Positions 25,701-34,059 of a stretch of 64,000 bases of DNA are shown here, in pieces. Source of the DNA: Caldilineaceae bacterium SB0661_bin_32. GTDB lineage: Bacteria; Chloroflexota; Anaerolineae; Caldilineales; Caldilineaceae. The position numbers were made by a program, and so were the translations under genes. The stretch's first letter is position 1; each line of letters begins with the position of its first letter. The notes under the pieces are model-generated. The model was not told the DNA's origin and did not search any database. It saw only the letters and a program-made list of their open reading frames with translations. The DNA lies in contig VXMH01000028.1 in the NCBI GenBank assembly GCA_009841235.1, forward strand, positions 90,309 through 154,308, read 5' to 3'.

Positions 25701-26309
25701 GCGGAACAGGACCTGACCGATCTTGAACGCACACAGCGGGAACGTCTCTCCGGTATAAAACGGCTTCGATTGGCCCGCCATGGTCCAGTGAACCACGTTG
25801 CAAGTTGTCTAGTACTGCCCCCCGACACGGCCATCGATCAGTTTCCGGAACTAGCCGAAGAGCAGGACGTGGGGTTGAAGCGCCGTGTTGAGCTTGCTGC
25901 AGAGGACATCGTCGTCGCCTATGAAGAATCAAGGAATCGCGAATGCCAACGCGTCGGTCACGAAAAAATCGGCTTTGACATCCGAAGCTTGGCACACCCG
26001 GACCCGCAGACAGGCTATCGCGACGAGGTGGACGGCGTGCGACGCATTGAGGTTAAAGGTCGGAAACAGGGACAGCCCATAAGGTTGACCAAGAACGAAT
26101 GGTACACGGCGCAACAACTGGGCGACACCTACTGGCTCTACGTAGTGTGGGACCCTCTCGACAACCCGGACGCTACCCCGATCATGATCCGGAACCCTGC
26201 CAGGTGCCTGGATTACGCAAAGAAAGAGGTCGTCGTCGCCCGTTACTACGATGTTCCCGCGAACGCGGTCGAACAGGCAGCGCTTGGCCAGAGGGAGGAT
26301 ATGGCGTGA
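22752..26309 (+). CDS. SNF2-like DEAH helicase with C-terminal DUF3883 domain
   Basis: About 1185 residues. The helicase core has Walker A D-D-P-G-A-G-K-T, D-E-A-H-K-C in motif II, T-A-T-P-H-H-G in motif III, and motifs V-VI in G-E-G-I-N-L-Q-F-C ... Q-R-L-G-R-I-H-R-I-G-Q, typical of SNF2/RapA-like translocases. A coiled, charged region follows. The last ~120 residues are a DUF3883 domain (G-F-D-I-R-S-L, then R-R-I-E-V-K-G-R), whose E-V-K resembles a PD-(D/E)xK nuclease core. The start is uncertain: ATG at 22752 or 22764 are better than the TTG at 22713. It overlaps the methylase gene. I infer a DNA translocase, possibly nuclease, of an anti-phage system. Confidence 0.85.
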   Translation: MTKKMAEHPLAAQEGNRITLTGHFDVSVILEDVRPLGANGAAGYECRVRLPDGTLEEAVISPDEVAAILGPGEMEVSRPADAERLRLLVESARIRLAYAYDRQFAVSLSGIRTLPHQIEAVYMKMLPQPRLRFLLADDPGAGKTIMAGLLIKELKLREAIDRCLILVPAPLTIQWQDELLRFFNEPFQIVHSANDQQQLLNLWERESLVISSIDYAKRDDVRERVWQQRWDLVIIDEAHKCSAYTKSSAGRDDEVDRTKRYQLAERLSEQCDNLLLLTATPHHGDDDRFAHFIRLLDRDLFPEPHRFSEAAGRVRREVLQLGYDSPWSLRRLKEDLKDMSGRRLFPDRHVQTVSFNLGPEEYTIYKAVTAYINEYLPQATGRRKNSVALARTVFQRRLASSTHAIYESLRRRQKKLKDLLRELESLSPSQRSRRLAQLQGRLTDTEQDEDDLDETARDGLIDEATTAAELDQLRVELAELAELVARVGRVRENGRDSKLVALRECVQRSEFDELKDGRGKLLVFTEHRDTLDYLREHFEAWGYSTCQIHGGMNPRERKRAQEDFRTSSQICVATEAAGEGINLQFCRLMINYDLPWNPTRLEQRLGRIHRIGQTRDVYAFNFVATSSEDGQPVIEGRILERLLSKLERMRDALGDRVFDVVGEVLSLNKINLPDMLREVAYEPKRLDDYLDMIDRIDPDLLGRYEEATGIALARGHVDFSAFAQANLEAEERRLMPRYVQSHFLSAAKAVGLRVEERADGLWRVEHVLSDLRSERLSAVRRLGAPAAGYRKLTFYKEHLEQDQHLDAVLLGPGHPLYAAVDEKLNELLVDIVGKAAVYVDSMTSAPYRLHFYEISVRGRTTKDEPSTIHAELTAVREELGKHVAEAERFELVPADILIDLPAHPHPPETLSEFDYGPVSDYVKTTLQMDRRRDAQSERSRYADVARDYLQQSFHARVRAAQDRVMRLRARKQKESGVALALQRAEQDLTDLERTQRERLSGIKRLRLARHGPVNHVASCLVLPPDTAIDQFPELAEEQDVGLKRRVELAAEDIVVAYEESRNRECQRVGHEKIGFDIRSLAHPDPQTGYRDEVDGVRRIEVKGRKQGQPIRLTKNEWYTAQQLGDTYWLYVVWDPLDNPDATPIMIRNPARCLDYAKKEVVVARYYDVPANAVEQAALGQREDMA

Positions 26310-29113
26310 CCGAAAACGACCACCGATTAATCGAGGACTACCTGCCACTTGACAAGCTCAACGCCATCGCGTCGAAGGAAAAGCTGCATCCTCGACGATA
26401 CGTGGAACTGGTTCACTACTGGCCCGCGCGCCGTCCGATTACCGCCTGCCGGGCGGCCATCTATTCCGCGCTCGTACCAGCGCCACGCACCGAAAATGAA
26501 CGCGAAGATGCCGCAGCCTTCGTTGCCGAACTGGCCGCCTACAAAGTCCATCCCGAAAAGGTCTCTGAAGCGTGTGAAGGAATCAAGATGCTGCACAGTG
26601 GGCAAGCACCCAAAGTGCTGGACTTGTTTGCAGGAGGTGGCGCGATTCCGCTAGAAGCTGCCCGGCTTGGGTGCGAAAGTCATGCCGTCGACTACAACCC
26701 GGTCGCGCACTTGATCGAGCTATGTACGCTGGTCTACCCACAGACCTTTGGCTTGGGCTTGGCAGACGATTTCGAACGATGGAGCGACCTGATTCTCGAC
26801 CGGATGAAAGACGAGATAGGGGATCTGTATCCTTCCATCGATCTTCCGCAGGCTGATGACGTGTTACACCAGGCTGATCTCTTTGGTTTAGACAGTCTGA
26901 CTTCCTCACGTCAAGCCGCCCCTGTGGCGTACATCTGGGCACGCACTGTCCCATGCCGGCGCCCCGGCTGCCACGCACCTGTGCCGTTGGTACGACAGGC
27001 TTGGCTACGCAAAAAAAACGGTGCCATTGCCGCAGTACCTAGGATCGCAGACGGAAAGCGCTTGGTGTGGAATATTGTTTCAGGCAGCTCTCCCGAAGCA
27101 GTTTCGCAACAGACAGAGCAAACCGGCTCAGGGCAAGCGGTATGCGTGTCCTGCAACACCCCTGCCCCCTCCGATTACGTCAAGGAAATGGCGGTCGGGG
27201 GACGGATGGGAGAATCGCTAGCGGCGGTCGTAGCTGCACTGCCGCCGAAACAGCCTCACGGAAATAGACGACAAAAGATTTATCTAGGACCAAATTCAAT
27301 ACATCTGCTTGATGACAGTGCGTACCGTCGTCGACTAGAGAAACTGCTCGCTGATACGAAACTCGCTCCTTTACTCGAACGGATGAACACGGCTGATTCG
27401 ACTACCGTGGCTGGACGCGGCTATGGCATTTCGCACTGGCAGCATCTTTTCACACCTCGACAACTTCTTGTCCTCTTTACCTTCATAAAGCAAATTCGCC
27501 GTGCGCATACCGAGATGCTCGCCGAAGGCATGCCCGAGGACCGAGCGAGAGCGTTGGCAACCTTCTTCGGGATGGCCTTCGGTCGCGTTGTCAATTCGTT
27601 CAACATGTTTACTCGGTGGGAGCCTCGCGTACAGCGAACTATGGGAGCCATTGGTGACCGTCAAGCGTTAAAGATGGTCTACGACTTCTCTGAGCTAAAT
27701 CCTCTAGCCGAGACGCAGGGATGCCTAGCTTTTGCTCTTGATCGCGAAGCATTTTGCATAAGGGAGCTTGCGAAGGTCGGACGACCGTCAGTCGTGACCC
27801 GCGGCAACGCTGAGAAGCTCTTTTACGACGACGAGACGTTTGATGCAGTCATCACCGACCCGCCATACTATAGTAGCATCTACTACGCCGACCTTTCTGC
27901 GTTTTTCTACGTCTGGCTGAAGCGGATCGTCGGCGATCTTTACCCGGAGCACTTCGCCCTTTCGTCCCCGCCGAAGCGGCGCGAGGCCGTCGCCCAGCCC
28001 AGCGAGCATGACGGGGACGCGGGCAAGGCGAAGGAGCACTACGAGCGTTTGATGCGCAACTCGCTGGCCGAGGCGCGCCGCGTCTTGAAACCGGGCGCGC
28101 CGCTGGTGTGCGTCTACGCACACCGCACTACCGAAGGTTGGGCAACTCTGATTCGCGCGCTCGTCGGGGCGGGCATGACAGTTACCGAGGCTTGGCCGGT
28201 ACAGACCGAGTCGCCTACCAGGACAAATGCGCTCGGAGCCGCCGCGCTCTCAGACAGTATCTTCTTCGTCGCTCGCCGGCGCGAGCAGACCGGAACAGGC
28301 CAGTATGAAACCGACGTACAACCACAGTTGCACGAAATTGCCCGCGAGAGAGTCAGGACCTTATGGAATGGCGGAAAAGGGATCGGCGGGGCGGACCTGC
28401 TGATGGCGGCGGTCGGCGCCGGACTTCGGGCTTATACCCGATTCGCTCGGGTCGATTACGCAAATGGCGAGGAAGTGTCGGCGGAATCGTACTTGCGTGA
28501 TGTCGAAGGCGTGGTGCTCGACGTGATACTCGACGAAATATTCGGTCTGCGTGGCTCGGCGGTAGCCAACGTGGACTCGATCACACGGTTTTACATCCTG
28601 TGGCGCTTCACCTACCGTGAGGCGAAAATCGAGGCAGGTGAAGCCTACGTGTTCTGCTACCCGCAGGGAGTTGAGATCGACGGACCCGATGGGTTGACCG
28701 GCAAAGCTCCGAAGCTCGTTGAGAAGTCCGGCAGCAAGTTCCGCGTGCGGACTTATACCGAGCGCGGCGATGATGAGGCGCTCGGCCTCGCTACAAACAA
28801 TGGGGCGGCACCGCTTATCGACGTACTGCACCGGTTGCTTTATCTGCTTGATGAACGGCCAGCGGATGTTCAAAGGTATCTGGAGATCGCAAACCCGAAT
28901 CATGAGCAACTTCGTTTGGTGACCCAAGCTCTCTCTGCCCCGGTCCTCGGGCGCGCAGAGGCCTCAAATGCAGGTTCGACCGCAGAGCGCGGCGCTCTTT
29001 CGCGACTGAATGCGAACTGGCGCAGCATCGTCGAGGGGGCCGCGTATGCGAATGAAGTTGAATCGCTGGTAACTGGGCAATTAGGCCTGTTTCGCGGAGA
29101 CGATTCCAAATGA
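26306..29113 (+). CDS. DUF1156-domain DNA amino-methyltransferase
   Basis: About 935 residues starting at the GTG at 26306, with GAGGGAGG 7 nt upstream and a 4-nt GTGA overlap with the helicase stop. The N-terminus is DUF1156-like (D-Y-L-P-L-D-K-L-N-A-I, then H-Y-W-P-A-R-R-P). SAM-binding motif I is L-D-L-F-A-G-G-G-A near residue 107, and the catalytic motif IV is D-P-P-Y-Y near 518, placing it among N6-adenine or N4-cytosine methylases. Between them lies a long insert that could recognise the target and contains cysteine pairs (C-R-R-P-G-C-H; C-V-S-C) suggestive of a zinc ribbon. Presumably protects host DNA from its partners. Confidence 0.88.
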   Translation: MTENDHRLIEDYLPLDKLNAIASKEKLHPRRYVELVHYWPARRPITACRAAIYSALVPAPRTENEREDAAAFVAELAAYKVHPEKVSEACEGIKMLHSGQAPKVLDLFAGGGAIPLEAARLGCESHAVDYNPVAHLIELCTLVYPQTFGLGLADDFERWSDLILDRMKDEIGDLYPSIDLPQADDVLHQADLFGLDSLTSSRQAAPVAYIWARTVPCRRPGCHAPVPLVRQAWLRKKNGAIAAVPRIADGKRLVWNIVSGSSPEAVSQQTEQTGSGQAVCVSCNTPAPSDYVKEMAVGGRMGESLAAVVAALPPKQPHGNRRQKIYLGPNSIHLLDDSAYRRRLEKLLADTKLAPLLERMNTADSTTVAGRGYGISHWQHLFTPRQLLVLFTFIKQIRRAHTEMLAEGMPEDRARALATFFGMAFGRVVNSFNMFTRWEPRVQRTMGAIGDRQALKMVYDFSELNPLAETQGCLAFALDREAFCIRELAKVGRPSVVTRGNAEKLFYDDETFDAVITDPPYYSSIYYADLSAFFYVWLKRIVGDLYPEHFALSSPPKRREAVAQPSEHDGDAGKAKEHYERLMRNSLAEARRVLKPGAPLVCVYAHRTTEGWATLIRALVGAGMTVTEAWPVQTESPTRTNALGAAALSDSIFFVARRREQTGTGQYETDVQPQLHEIARERVRTLWNGGKGIGGADLLMAAVGAGLRAYTRFARVDYANGEEVSAESYLRDVEGVVLDVILDEIFGLRGSAVANVDSITRFYILWRFTYREAKIEAGEAYVFCYPQGVEIDGPDGLTGKAPKLVEKSGSKFRVRTYTERGDDEALGLATNNGAAPLIDVLHRLLYLLDERPADVQRYLEIANPNHEQLRLVTQALSAPVLGRAEASNAGSTAERGALSRLNANWRSIVEGAAYANEVESLVTGQLGLFRGDDSK

Positions 29114-32001
29114 ATAACACGCCACAACCCTGGCTCCAGTGCGTCGAGTTGCACTCCGACGTGCTTTCCGACGACTTTTCCGAGGATGTCTTCGCTCTCG
29201 ACCTCGGTGGTCTGTCCGACTATCTGATTGGACAGGACCTCGGGCAACCAGCAGCCGAGCTGCCGCGCGTACCGGCCGTGTATCGCGATGCAGAAAGCTT
29301 TTTTGCCGCGTCCTACATCACGAGCGGCCTCAAGTCCCTACTCGAAGATGTGCTCGGCCGGCTCTCCGGCTCGGAGGGAAACCGGGTGCTCAAGCTACTC
29401 ACACCATTCGGTGGTGGCAAATCGCATACCCTGGCAGCATTGCTTCACGCCGCCCGGTCGCGCGCTGCACTCGACGCGTTGCCGGAAGCGGGCGGATTGC
29501 CGCGCCCTGATGCTGTGCGCGTCGCCGTGGTAGATGGGCAATTTTTCGACGCGACCAGTGGCAAACGTGCGCCGGGGGGAGATGTCGTCGCCAGGACTAT
29601 CTGGGGTTGGATCGCGTGGGCCCTGGGCGGTCGGGAGGGCTACGAGTTGGTGCAAGCGCAGGACGAGGCGCGGGTGGCGCCCGGGGGCGACGCGCTCGTC
29701 GAATTACTTAAGGGGGGACCGAGCCTGATCCTGCTCGACGAGATTCTTGAGTATCTCATCAGCGCAGGCGGTATAAGTGTAGTGCAAACGACCTTACGCG
29801 ATGAGACGCTTTCCTTTCTCAAGCGGCTGACAGTAGCTGTCGGGAACGTGGACAACGCTGTGTTGGTGTACTCCCTGCAGTCCAGCAACCGCGAGTCGCT
29901 TGAATACACGGGCTTGCTTCATACTCTTGAGCATTTAGCCGCGCGCAAAGATCAAAGGCGCGAGCCGGTGGCGGATAACGAAATCCTCCACGTCATCCAG
30001 CGTCGCCTTCTTGCACGAACACCGGATGTATCCACAGCCACAGCCGCGGCGGACGTCTACGGCCAGGTTTACACGCAAATGCGACGTGCCTATGCCCACG
30101 GCGAGTCGGAACGCCAACAGGCCGCGGAGGAGGGTGTGGTGCTGCGCGACCGAATCAAGGCATCCTATCCTTTCCACCCCGCGCTGATCGATCTGATGCG
30201 TGAGCGCTGGGCCGCCATTCCCGAATTTCAGCGCACGCGCGGCGCTTTGCGTTTTCTCGCCTCCTGCTTGCGTGCTGCCCATAGCGCGGGCAACTCGCGC
30301 CTGCTCCTGGGTTCCGGCGACGTTCCCATTCACGATGCCGAGGTACGCCTGGCCTTTCTCAAGGAAGTCGGCCAGCGGGAGGACTTCCAAGCCTGCTTAG
30401 AGCACGACTTCGTCGGTGCAAACGCCCGTTCCCGACTCATCGACAACCGGCGCGCCTTAGAAGTGACGACAGAGGCGGGCAGGCTGCCGGCTACCCGCCT
30501 GGCTACCACCATACTGCTATATTCATTCGGCGGCCTGCGCCGCGGGGGTAGCGACACAAGTGACCTGCTCCCACCCGGGATTGGCGAGGCGGACCTGCTC
30601 GGCGCGTGCATCGGGCCAGACCTAGACAGCACTACCATCCAAGCGTGCCTGAAGGAACTGAACGAGCAGTGCCTGTATCTGCACTTTGACGGTGTACGCT
30701 ATTGCTTCAAAAAGGATCCTAACGTCACGTTGTTGGTCGAGCAGGAAGCCGAGGCTATCGCTCACGACGAGAGTCGCGTTCAGGCCCGCATCAGTCAGAT
30801 GATAGAGGAACGTCTAGCCGGACAGCGTGCCATCGTCTGGCCCACGAAGTCCGGCGACGTGCCTGATCGGGAGACACAATTCCTCGTCGCCTACTTGCCA
30901 CTTGAGTTCGCGGCCCAACCGGCCGGGGAACAGCGGCGCAAGGCGCTCCAGATTCTCGAAAACTGCGGAAACCAACAACGAGTGTTTCGCAACGGATTGG
31001 GGCTTGCTGTGCCAGCGGCCGACGAGGTTGAGGGGCTGCGCCGCGCAGTACGTTATCTCCTTGCGGTAGAGCGTGTTCAGGGGAACTGGCGTGAGTACAA
31101 CCTGACAGGTGTCCAGAAAAGTCAGCTCAGGGAACGCGGCGCGACTGAAAAGACAACGATTGAATCTGCCCTGCTCAAACTCTACGGTGAAGTGTGGCTG
31201 CTAGGGTCAGGCCCGAATGGACTCGCGCTCGACACCGTCAGTATGGGTGGCCGGCCGCTTCAGACTACGCTCGATGAAAAGAAGCGTGCCCTCATTCACC
31301 AACGTCTGATGGAATTGCTGACAACTGTCCAACGCCGCGTGTTCGGAACGGTAGCCCCAGGCAAAATTCTTGAGTTGTTTGAGCTCGATGAGAGTGAAAT
31401 CAGTCAGTCCGGCATCGCCACCCACACAGTGCTGACGGGTTTCTACGAATTCCTCGGCTTCCCGCGCCTGCTCTCGTCGGATGCTGTGCGCAAGGCCATC
31501 GTCCGTGGCGTGGAAACCGGACTGTTCGGCTATGTCATCGGCCGACCTACGCTTGGTGACGACGGCCGATACCAGATCGGCCGCAGCCGCGTCGCGTTCG
31601 AGCGTAGTGTCGCCGACGACGAGATTGACCTCGATTCGGGTTTCCTGATCGTGCCTACAGCATTGCCGGAAGAGCCACCGACAAACGACGACCCACCATC
31701 CGGCAAGCCGCCGGAAGATGACACGCACGAGCGACAGGATGATGAAACGGCTGATGAATTCAAGACCGTTTCAACCCAGCCTGATCTTGCCGATAGCCGC
31801 GAGATCGCCCTTTCTTTCACCGCTAACGAAGCTAACCTATACGAGGCTTGGAATGCCCTCGCCAATCTCGCAGACGTGACTGGGGAAGTTTCGATCAACG
31901 CCAGGGCGACATGCCCAGTTGACTACGACAAGGCGAAGCTGGAGAATGGTGTGTTCGAGCCGCTGCGGGAACTCGGACTGATCTATGACGACAAGGGGTG
32001 A
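29110..32001 (+). CDS. DUF499-domain ATPase, 963 aa
   Basis: Large soluble P-loop protein of the DUF499 family. Walker A is T-P-F-G-G-G-K-S-H-T at about residues 98-107 and Walker B L-I-L-L-D-E-I-L-E-Y-L near 209-219. Family-typical segments appear at the N-terminus (F-A-L-D-L-G-G-L, then V-Y-R-D-A-E-S-F-F-A-A-S-Y). A Pro/Asp/Glu-rich linker at about 855-905 separates a C-terminal helical module. DUF499 ATPases recur beside DUF1156 methylases and helicases in defence islands; their biochemical role is unclear. The ATG overlaps the methylase stop. No separate nuclease gene follows before the direct repeat at 32041. Confidence 0.86.
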   Translation: MNNTPQPWLQCVELHSDVLSDDFSEDVFALDLGGLSDYLIGQDLGQPAAELPRVPAVYRDAESFFAASYITSGLKSLLEDVLGRLSGSEGNRVLKLLTPFGGGKSHTLAALLHAARSRAALDALPEAGGLPRPDAVRVAVVDGQFFDATSGKRAPGGDVVARTIWGWIAWALGGREGYELVQAQDEARVAPGGDALVELLKGGPSLILLDEILEYLISAGGISVVQTTLRDETLSFLKRLTVAVGNVDNAVLVYSLQSSNRESLEYTGLLHTLEHLAARKDQRREPVADNEILHVIQRRLLARTPDVSTATAAADVYGQVYTQMRRAYAHGESERQQAAEEGVVLRDRIKASYPFHPALIDLMRERWAAIPEFQRTRGALRFLASCLRAAHSAGNSRLLLGSGDVPIHDAEVRLAFLKEVGQREDFQACLEHDFVGANARSRLIDNRRALEVTTEAGRLPATRLATTILLYSFGGLRRGGSDTSDLLPPGIGEADLLGACIGPDLDSTTIQACLKELNEQCLYLHFDGVRYCFKKDPNVTLLVEQEAEAIAHDESRVQARISQMIEERLAGQRAIVWPTKSGDVPDRETQFLVAYLPLEFAAQPAGEQRRKALQILENCGNQQRVFRNGLGLAVPAADEVEGLRRAVRYLLAVERVQGNWREYNLTGVQKSQLRERGATEKTTIESALLKLYGEVWLLGSGPNGLALDTVSMGGRPLQTTLDEKKRALIHQRLMELLTTVQRRVFGTVAPGKILELFELDESEISQSGIATHTVLTGFYEFLGFPRLLSSDAVRKAIVRGVETGLFGYVIGRPTLGDDGRYQIGRSRVAFERSVADDEIDLDSGFLIVPTALPEEPPTNDDPPSGKPPEDDTHERQDDETADEFKTVSTQPDLADSREIALSFTANEANLYEAWNALANLADVTGEVSINARATCPVDYDKAKLENGVFEPLRELGLIYDDKG

Positions 32002-32040
32002 TGAGTGGTGACTTGTGCTCGCCCGAGCCGACCACTGGCC

Positions 32041-32091
32041 GCATCCGTTTGGATGCACCTTATCTCCCCCGTCCTGTGGTCCAAAGATTGG
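32041..32091 (+). repeat. Right copy of imperfect 51-bp direct repeat
   Basis: Same orientation as 22316-22366, starting 40 nt after the DUF499 stop codon. It runs without a break of frame into the transposase-like segment at 32107. Confidence 0.6.
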
Positions 32092-32106
32092 AACTCACCC
32101 CACCTC

Positions 32107-32207
32107 TTCTGTCTCGATGCCTTACGCCAAGCGCTCAGCCAGGGTCGACCCAAAATCTTCAACACCGAACCAAGGCGCACAGCTTACAGCTGATGCTTTC
32201 ACGACCG
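32107..32207 (+). pseudogene. IS3-family transposase (orfB integrase core) remnant
   Basis: The plus strand encodes F-C-L-D-A-L-R-Q-A-L-S-Q-G-R-P-K-I-F-N-T, then after a one-base shift near 32165 Q-G-A-Q-L-T-A-D-A-F-T-T. Together this matches the stretch around the second catalytic Asp of IS3-type DDE transposases (consensus like R-P-E-I-F-N-T-D-Q-G-x-Q-F-T). The catalytic Asp is lost at the frameshift, and I cannot find the regions on either side, so this is a small fossil. Confidence 0.6.
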
Positions 32208-32534
32208 CCTAATATCACGACAATTCGCCGCAACCCGTGACTTCATGGCCGTCTCGTTTCCAAGCCTAACTATCTCGTCCAGATATTTACGCGCGCTCAA
32301 CCTCTAAGGCTTCATGGCCAATCGCCTCCGGAGTTTCTAATGCCATCCCGTCGCGTTGCTTGGCGACTTCATTCAACGTCGCCCCCTTGGCTTAGGTATA
32401 TAAGCCCCCATCTGCCCACCTCAGTAGTCCCCATAGTGTCGTCGCCGGGTCGGTCCATTGCAGGCTGCGTCCCGTTCACTTTCACAGACCTTTTTGCTTC
32501 CTCACAAGCAGGCAACCCTCTTACGCCAAGCAGA
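32208..32534. other. Right edge of the island, no gene recognised
   Basis: About 330 bases of AT-richer sequence. Open frames are short and featureless. CTTCATGGCC occurs twice (about 32243 and 32310). Beyond 32535 the metabolic, GC-rich genes resume. Confidence 0.35.
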
Positions 32535-33482
32535 CTATTCCGGCATCGTCCTCAATATCAGCGGCTCAAGGAATTGCACGCTCTTGATGATGCCTTCGGA
32601 TGCGCTCATCACCGGGTCTTCGTGTTCGATGCTCAGCGCTCCGTCGTAGCCGGCCACACGCAGCGCGCTGACGAAGTCGCGCCACCATGCCTCCCCATGG
32701 CCGTAACCGAGCGTGCGGTAGGCCCACGAGCGCTCGGCAACCAGGTCCATCGGCCGCATATCGAGGCCGCCGTTGAGAGCCATTTCAGAAGGGTTGATGC
32801 GCGTGTCCTTGGCGTGGACGTGGAAAATGAACCCCTCTCCCAGCGCGGGGATGACGATGAGCGGATCCATGCCCTGGTAGAAGAAGTGGCTGGGATCGAG
32901 GTTAACGCCCACGCCCGGCCCGGCGATCGCACGCAGGCGCAGCATGGTGCGGGTATTGTACGCGGACTGGCCGGGGTGTAGCTCGATCGCCACCCTGACG
33001 CCGCGATCGGCAGCGAACCGGCCGGCCTTTTCCCAGAAAGGGGTGATGACTTCATCCCACTGCCAGCGCTCCAGGTCGGCGTATTCCGGCTGTTGCGGGT
33101 GGGTGGGCCAGTTTGGGTAGGGCGTCCCACTCGGGTCGCCGGGGCAGCCGCTCATCGTCACGACGGTATCCAGGCCGAGTCTATGAGCGAGCTCTACTGT
33201 TTTAAAGAAGATATCCTGCGATGCCGGGCCGCGCGCGGGGTGGGGATCGAGCAGGTTGCCATTGCAGTTGAGCGCGCTCAGCACCAGGCCGCGACTTTCT
33301 ATGGCGGACTGAAAGGCTGTGCGCGCCCCCTCGCTTTCCAGAAGTTCATCCAGGTTGCAATGCAATGCCGGCGAGAAATTGCCCGTTCCGATCTCCACAG
33401 CTTCGATCCCGTGCTCGACAACCCAATCAAGCGCCTCGGTGAAGGAAGTTGGCAGGCTATCTGTGAATAGTCCGATTTTCAA
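32535..33482 (-). CDS. Sugar phosphate isomerase/epimerase-like TIM barrel
   Basis: A 315-residue AP_endonuc_2 (xylose-isomerase-like) barrel. Metal-ligand candidates lie in V-A-I-E-L-H-P-G, N-L-D-P-S-H-F-F, F-H-V-H-A-K-D and I-E-H-E-D, so the Glu/His/Asp/His/Glu site appears complete. Such enzymes epimerise or isomerise keto-sugars and inositol derivatives. The start is TTG at 33482, supported by AGGAGGA 5 nt upstream. The gene directly after the island boundary belongs to the metabolic chromosome; no operon partner is adjacent on the same strand except the lipoproteins upstream. Confidence 0.88.
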   Translation of the reverse strand: MKIGLFTDSLPTSFTEALDWVVEHGIEAVEIGTGNFSPALHCNLDELLESEGARTAFQSAIESRGLVLSALNCNGNLLDPHPARGPASQDIFFKTVELAHRLGLDTVVTMSGCPGDPSGTPYPNWPTHPQQPEYADLERWQWDEVITPFWEKAGRFAADRGVRVAIELHPGQSAYNTRTMLRLRAIAGPGVGVNLDPSHFFYQGMDPLIVIPALGEGFIFHVHAKDTRINPSEMALNGGLDMRPMDLVAERSWAYRTLGYGHGEAWWRDFVSALRVAGYDGALSIEHEDPVMSASEGIIKSVQFLEPLILRTMPE

Positions 33483-33542
33483 GACATCCTCCTGTCTGTT
33501 GGACCCAGGGCGCGCATCCCACTCCGCGTCCCCCCAGTCAAC

Positions 33543-34007
33543 TCACTCCTTTTCGTACCAGCCTGACCCGAAGTACAGCCCGTCATGGCGCACCACCCAC
33601 GTGTGCTTGCGCGTCACCTCGCCGGTATCCGGCTGGTCGTGGACATAGCTGACCCATTTGCCCACTTGGGTAGCGCTCAAAATGTCGTCACCGTAGAAGT
33701 AGCCGCTGGCATCTATCCGCAGCGCAGGGTCCCGCCCTATACTTTCGGGTCTGTAGTGAGCGATGGTGTACCCGTCTTCGCCGATAATGAAGACATACCA
33801 CTGCCCGTCCACGTTCTGGGCTGAACTGTAGTGGTCGATGGCTGCCTGGCGGCCTTCCTGGTTGTAGAGGCGGACGGCATCCTGCACGAGCGACCGGGTG
33901 TAGGCTGCCGGTTCATTCCTGGTTGGGATGGCAACGCAACCGGCGACGAGGAGCGCAAGCGTAAAGACAGAAGATAGGGCAGCAGAACGATACACGTAAG
34001 TCTCCAT
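33543..34007 (-). CDS. Cache-domain-like lipoprotein, copy 1
   Basis: A 154-residue secreted lipoprotein: the signal peptide ends in L-V-A-G-C with Cys24. The mature part resembles a single Cache (PAS-like) sensor domain (R-L-Y-N-Q-E-G-R-Q-A-A-I-D-H-Y, W-Y-V-F-I-I-G-E-D-G-Y-T, G-K-W-V-S-Y-V). No signalling domain is fused, so it would be a free-standing extracytoplasmic ligand binder. A close paralogue lies 52 nt upstream in the same orientation, pointing to a recent tandem duplication. Ligand unknown. Confidence 0.82.
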   Translation of the reverse strand: METYVYRSAALSSVFTLALLVAGCVAIPTRNEPAAYTRSLVQDAVRLYNQEGRQAAIDHYSSAQNVDGQWYVFIIGEDGYTIAHYRPESIGRDPALRIDASGYFYGDDILSATQVGKWVSYVHDQPDTGEVTRKHTWVVRHDGLYFGSGWYEKE

Positions 34008-34059
34008 TTTGAATGTCTTGGATTATCTACAATTGTGTACTTCCATTTGCGCGGCCAGA

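Noticed and set aside
22752..32001. Assigning the helicase operon to DISARM or BREX
   Set aside because: DISARM needs DUF1998 and PLD partners, BREX needs PglZ and BrxL/PglX-type partners; none is present.
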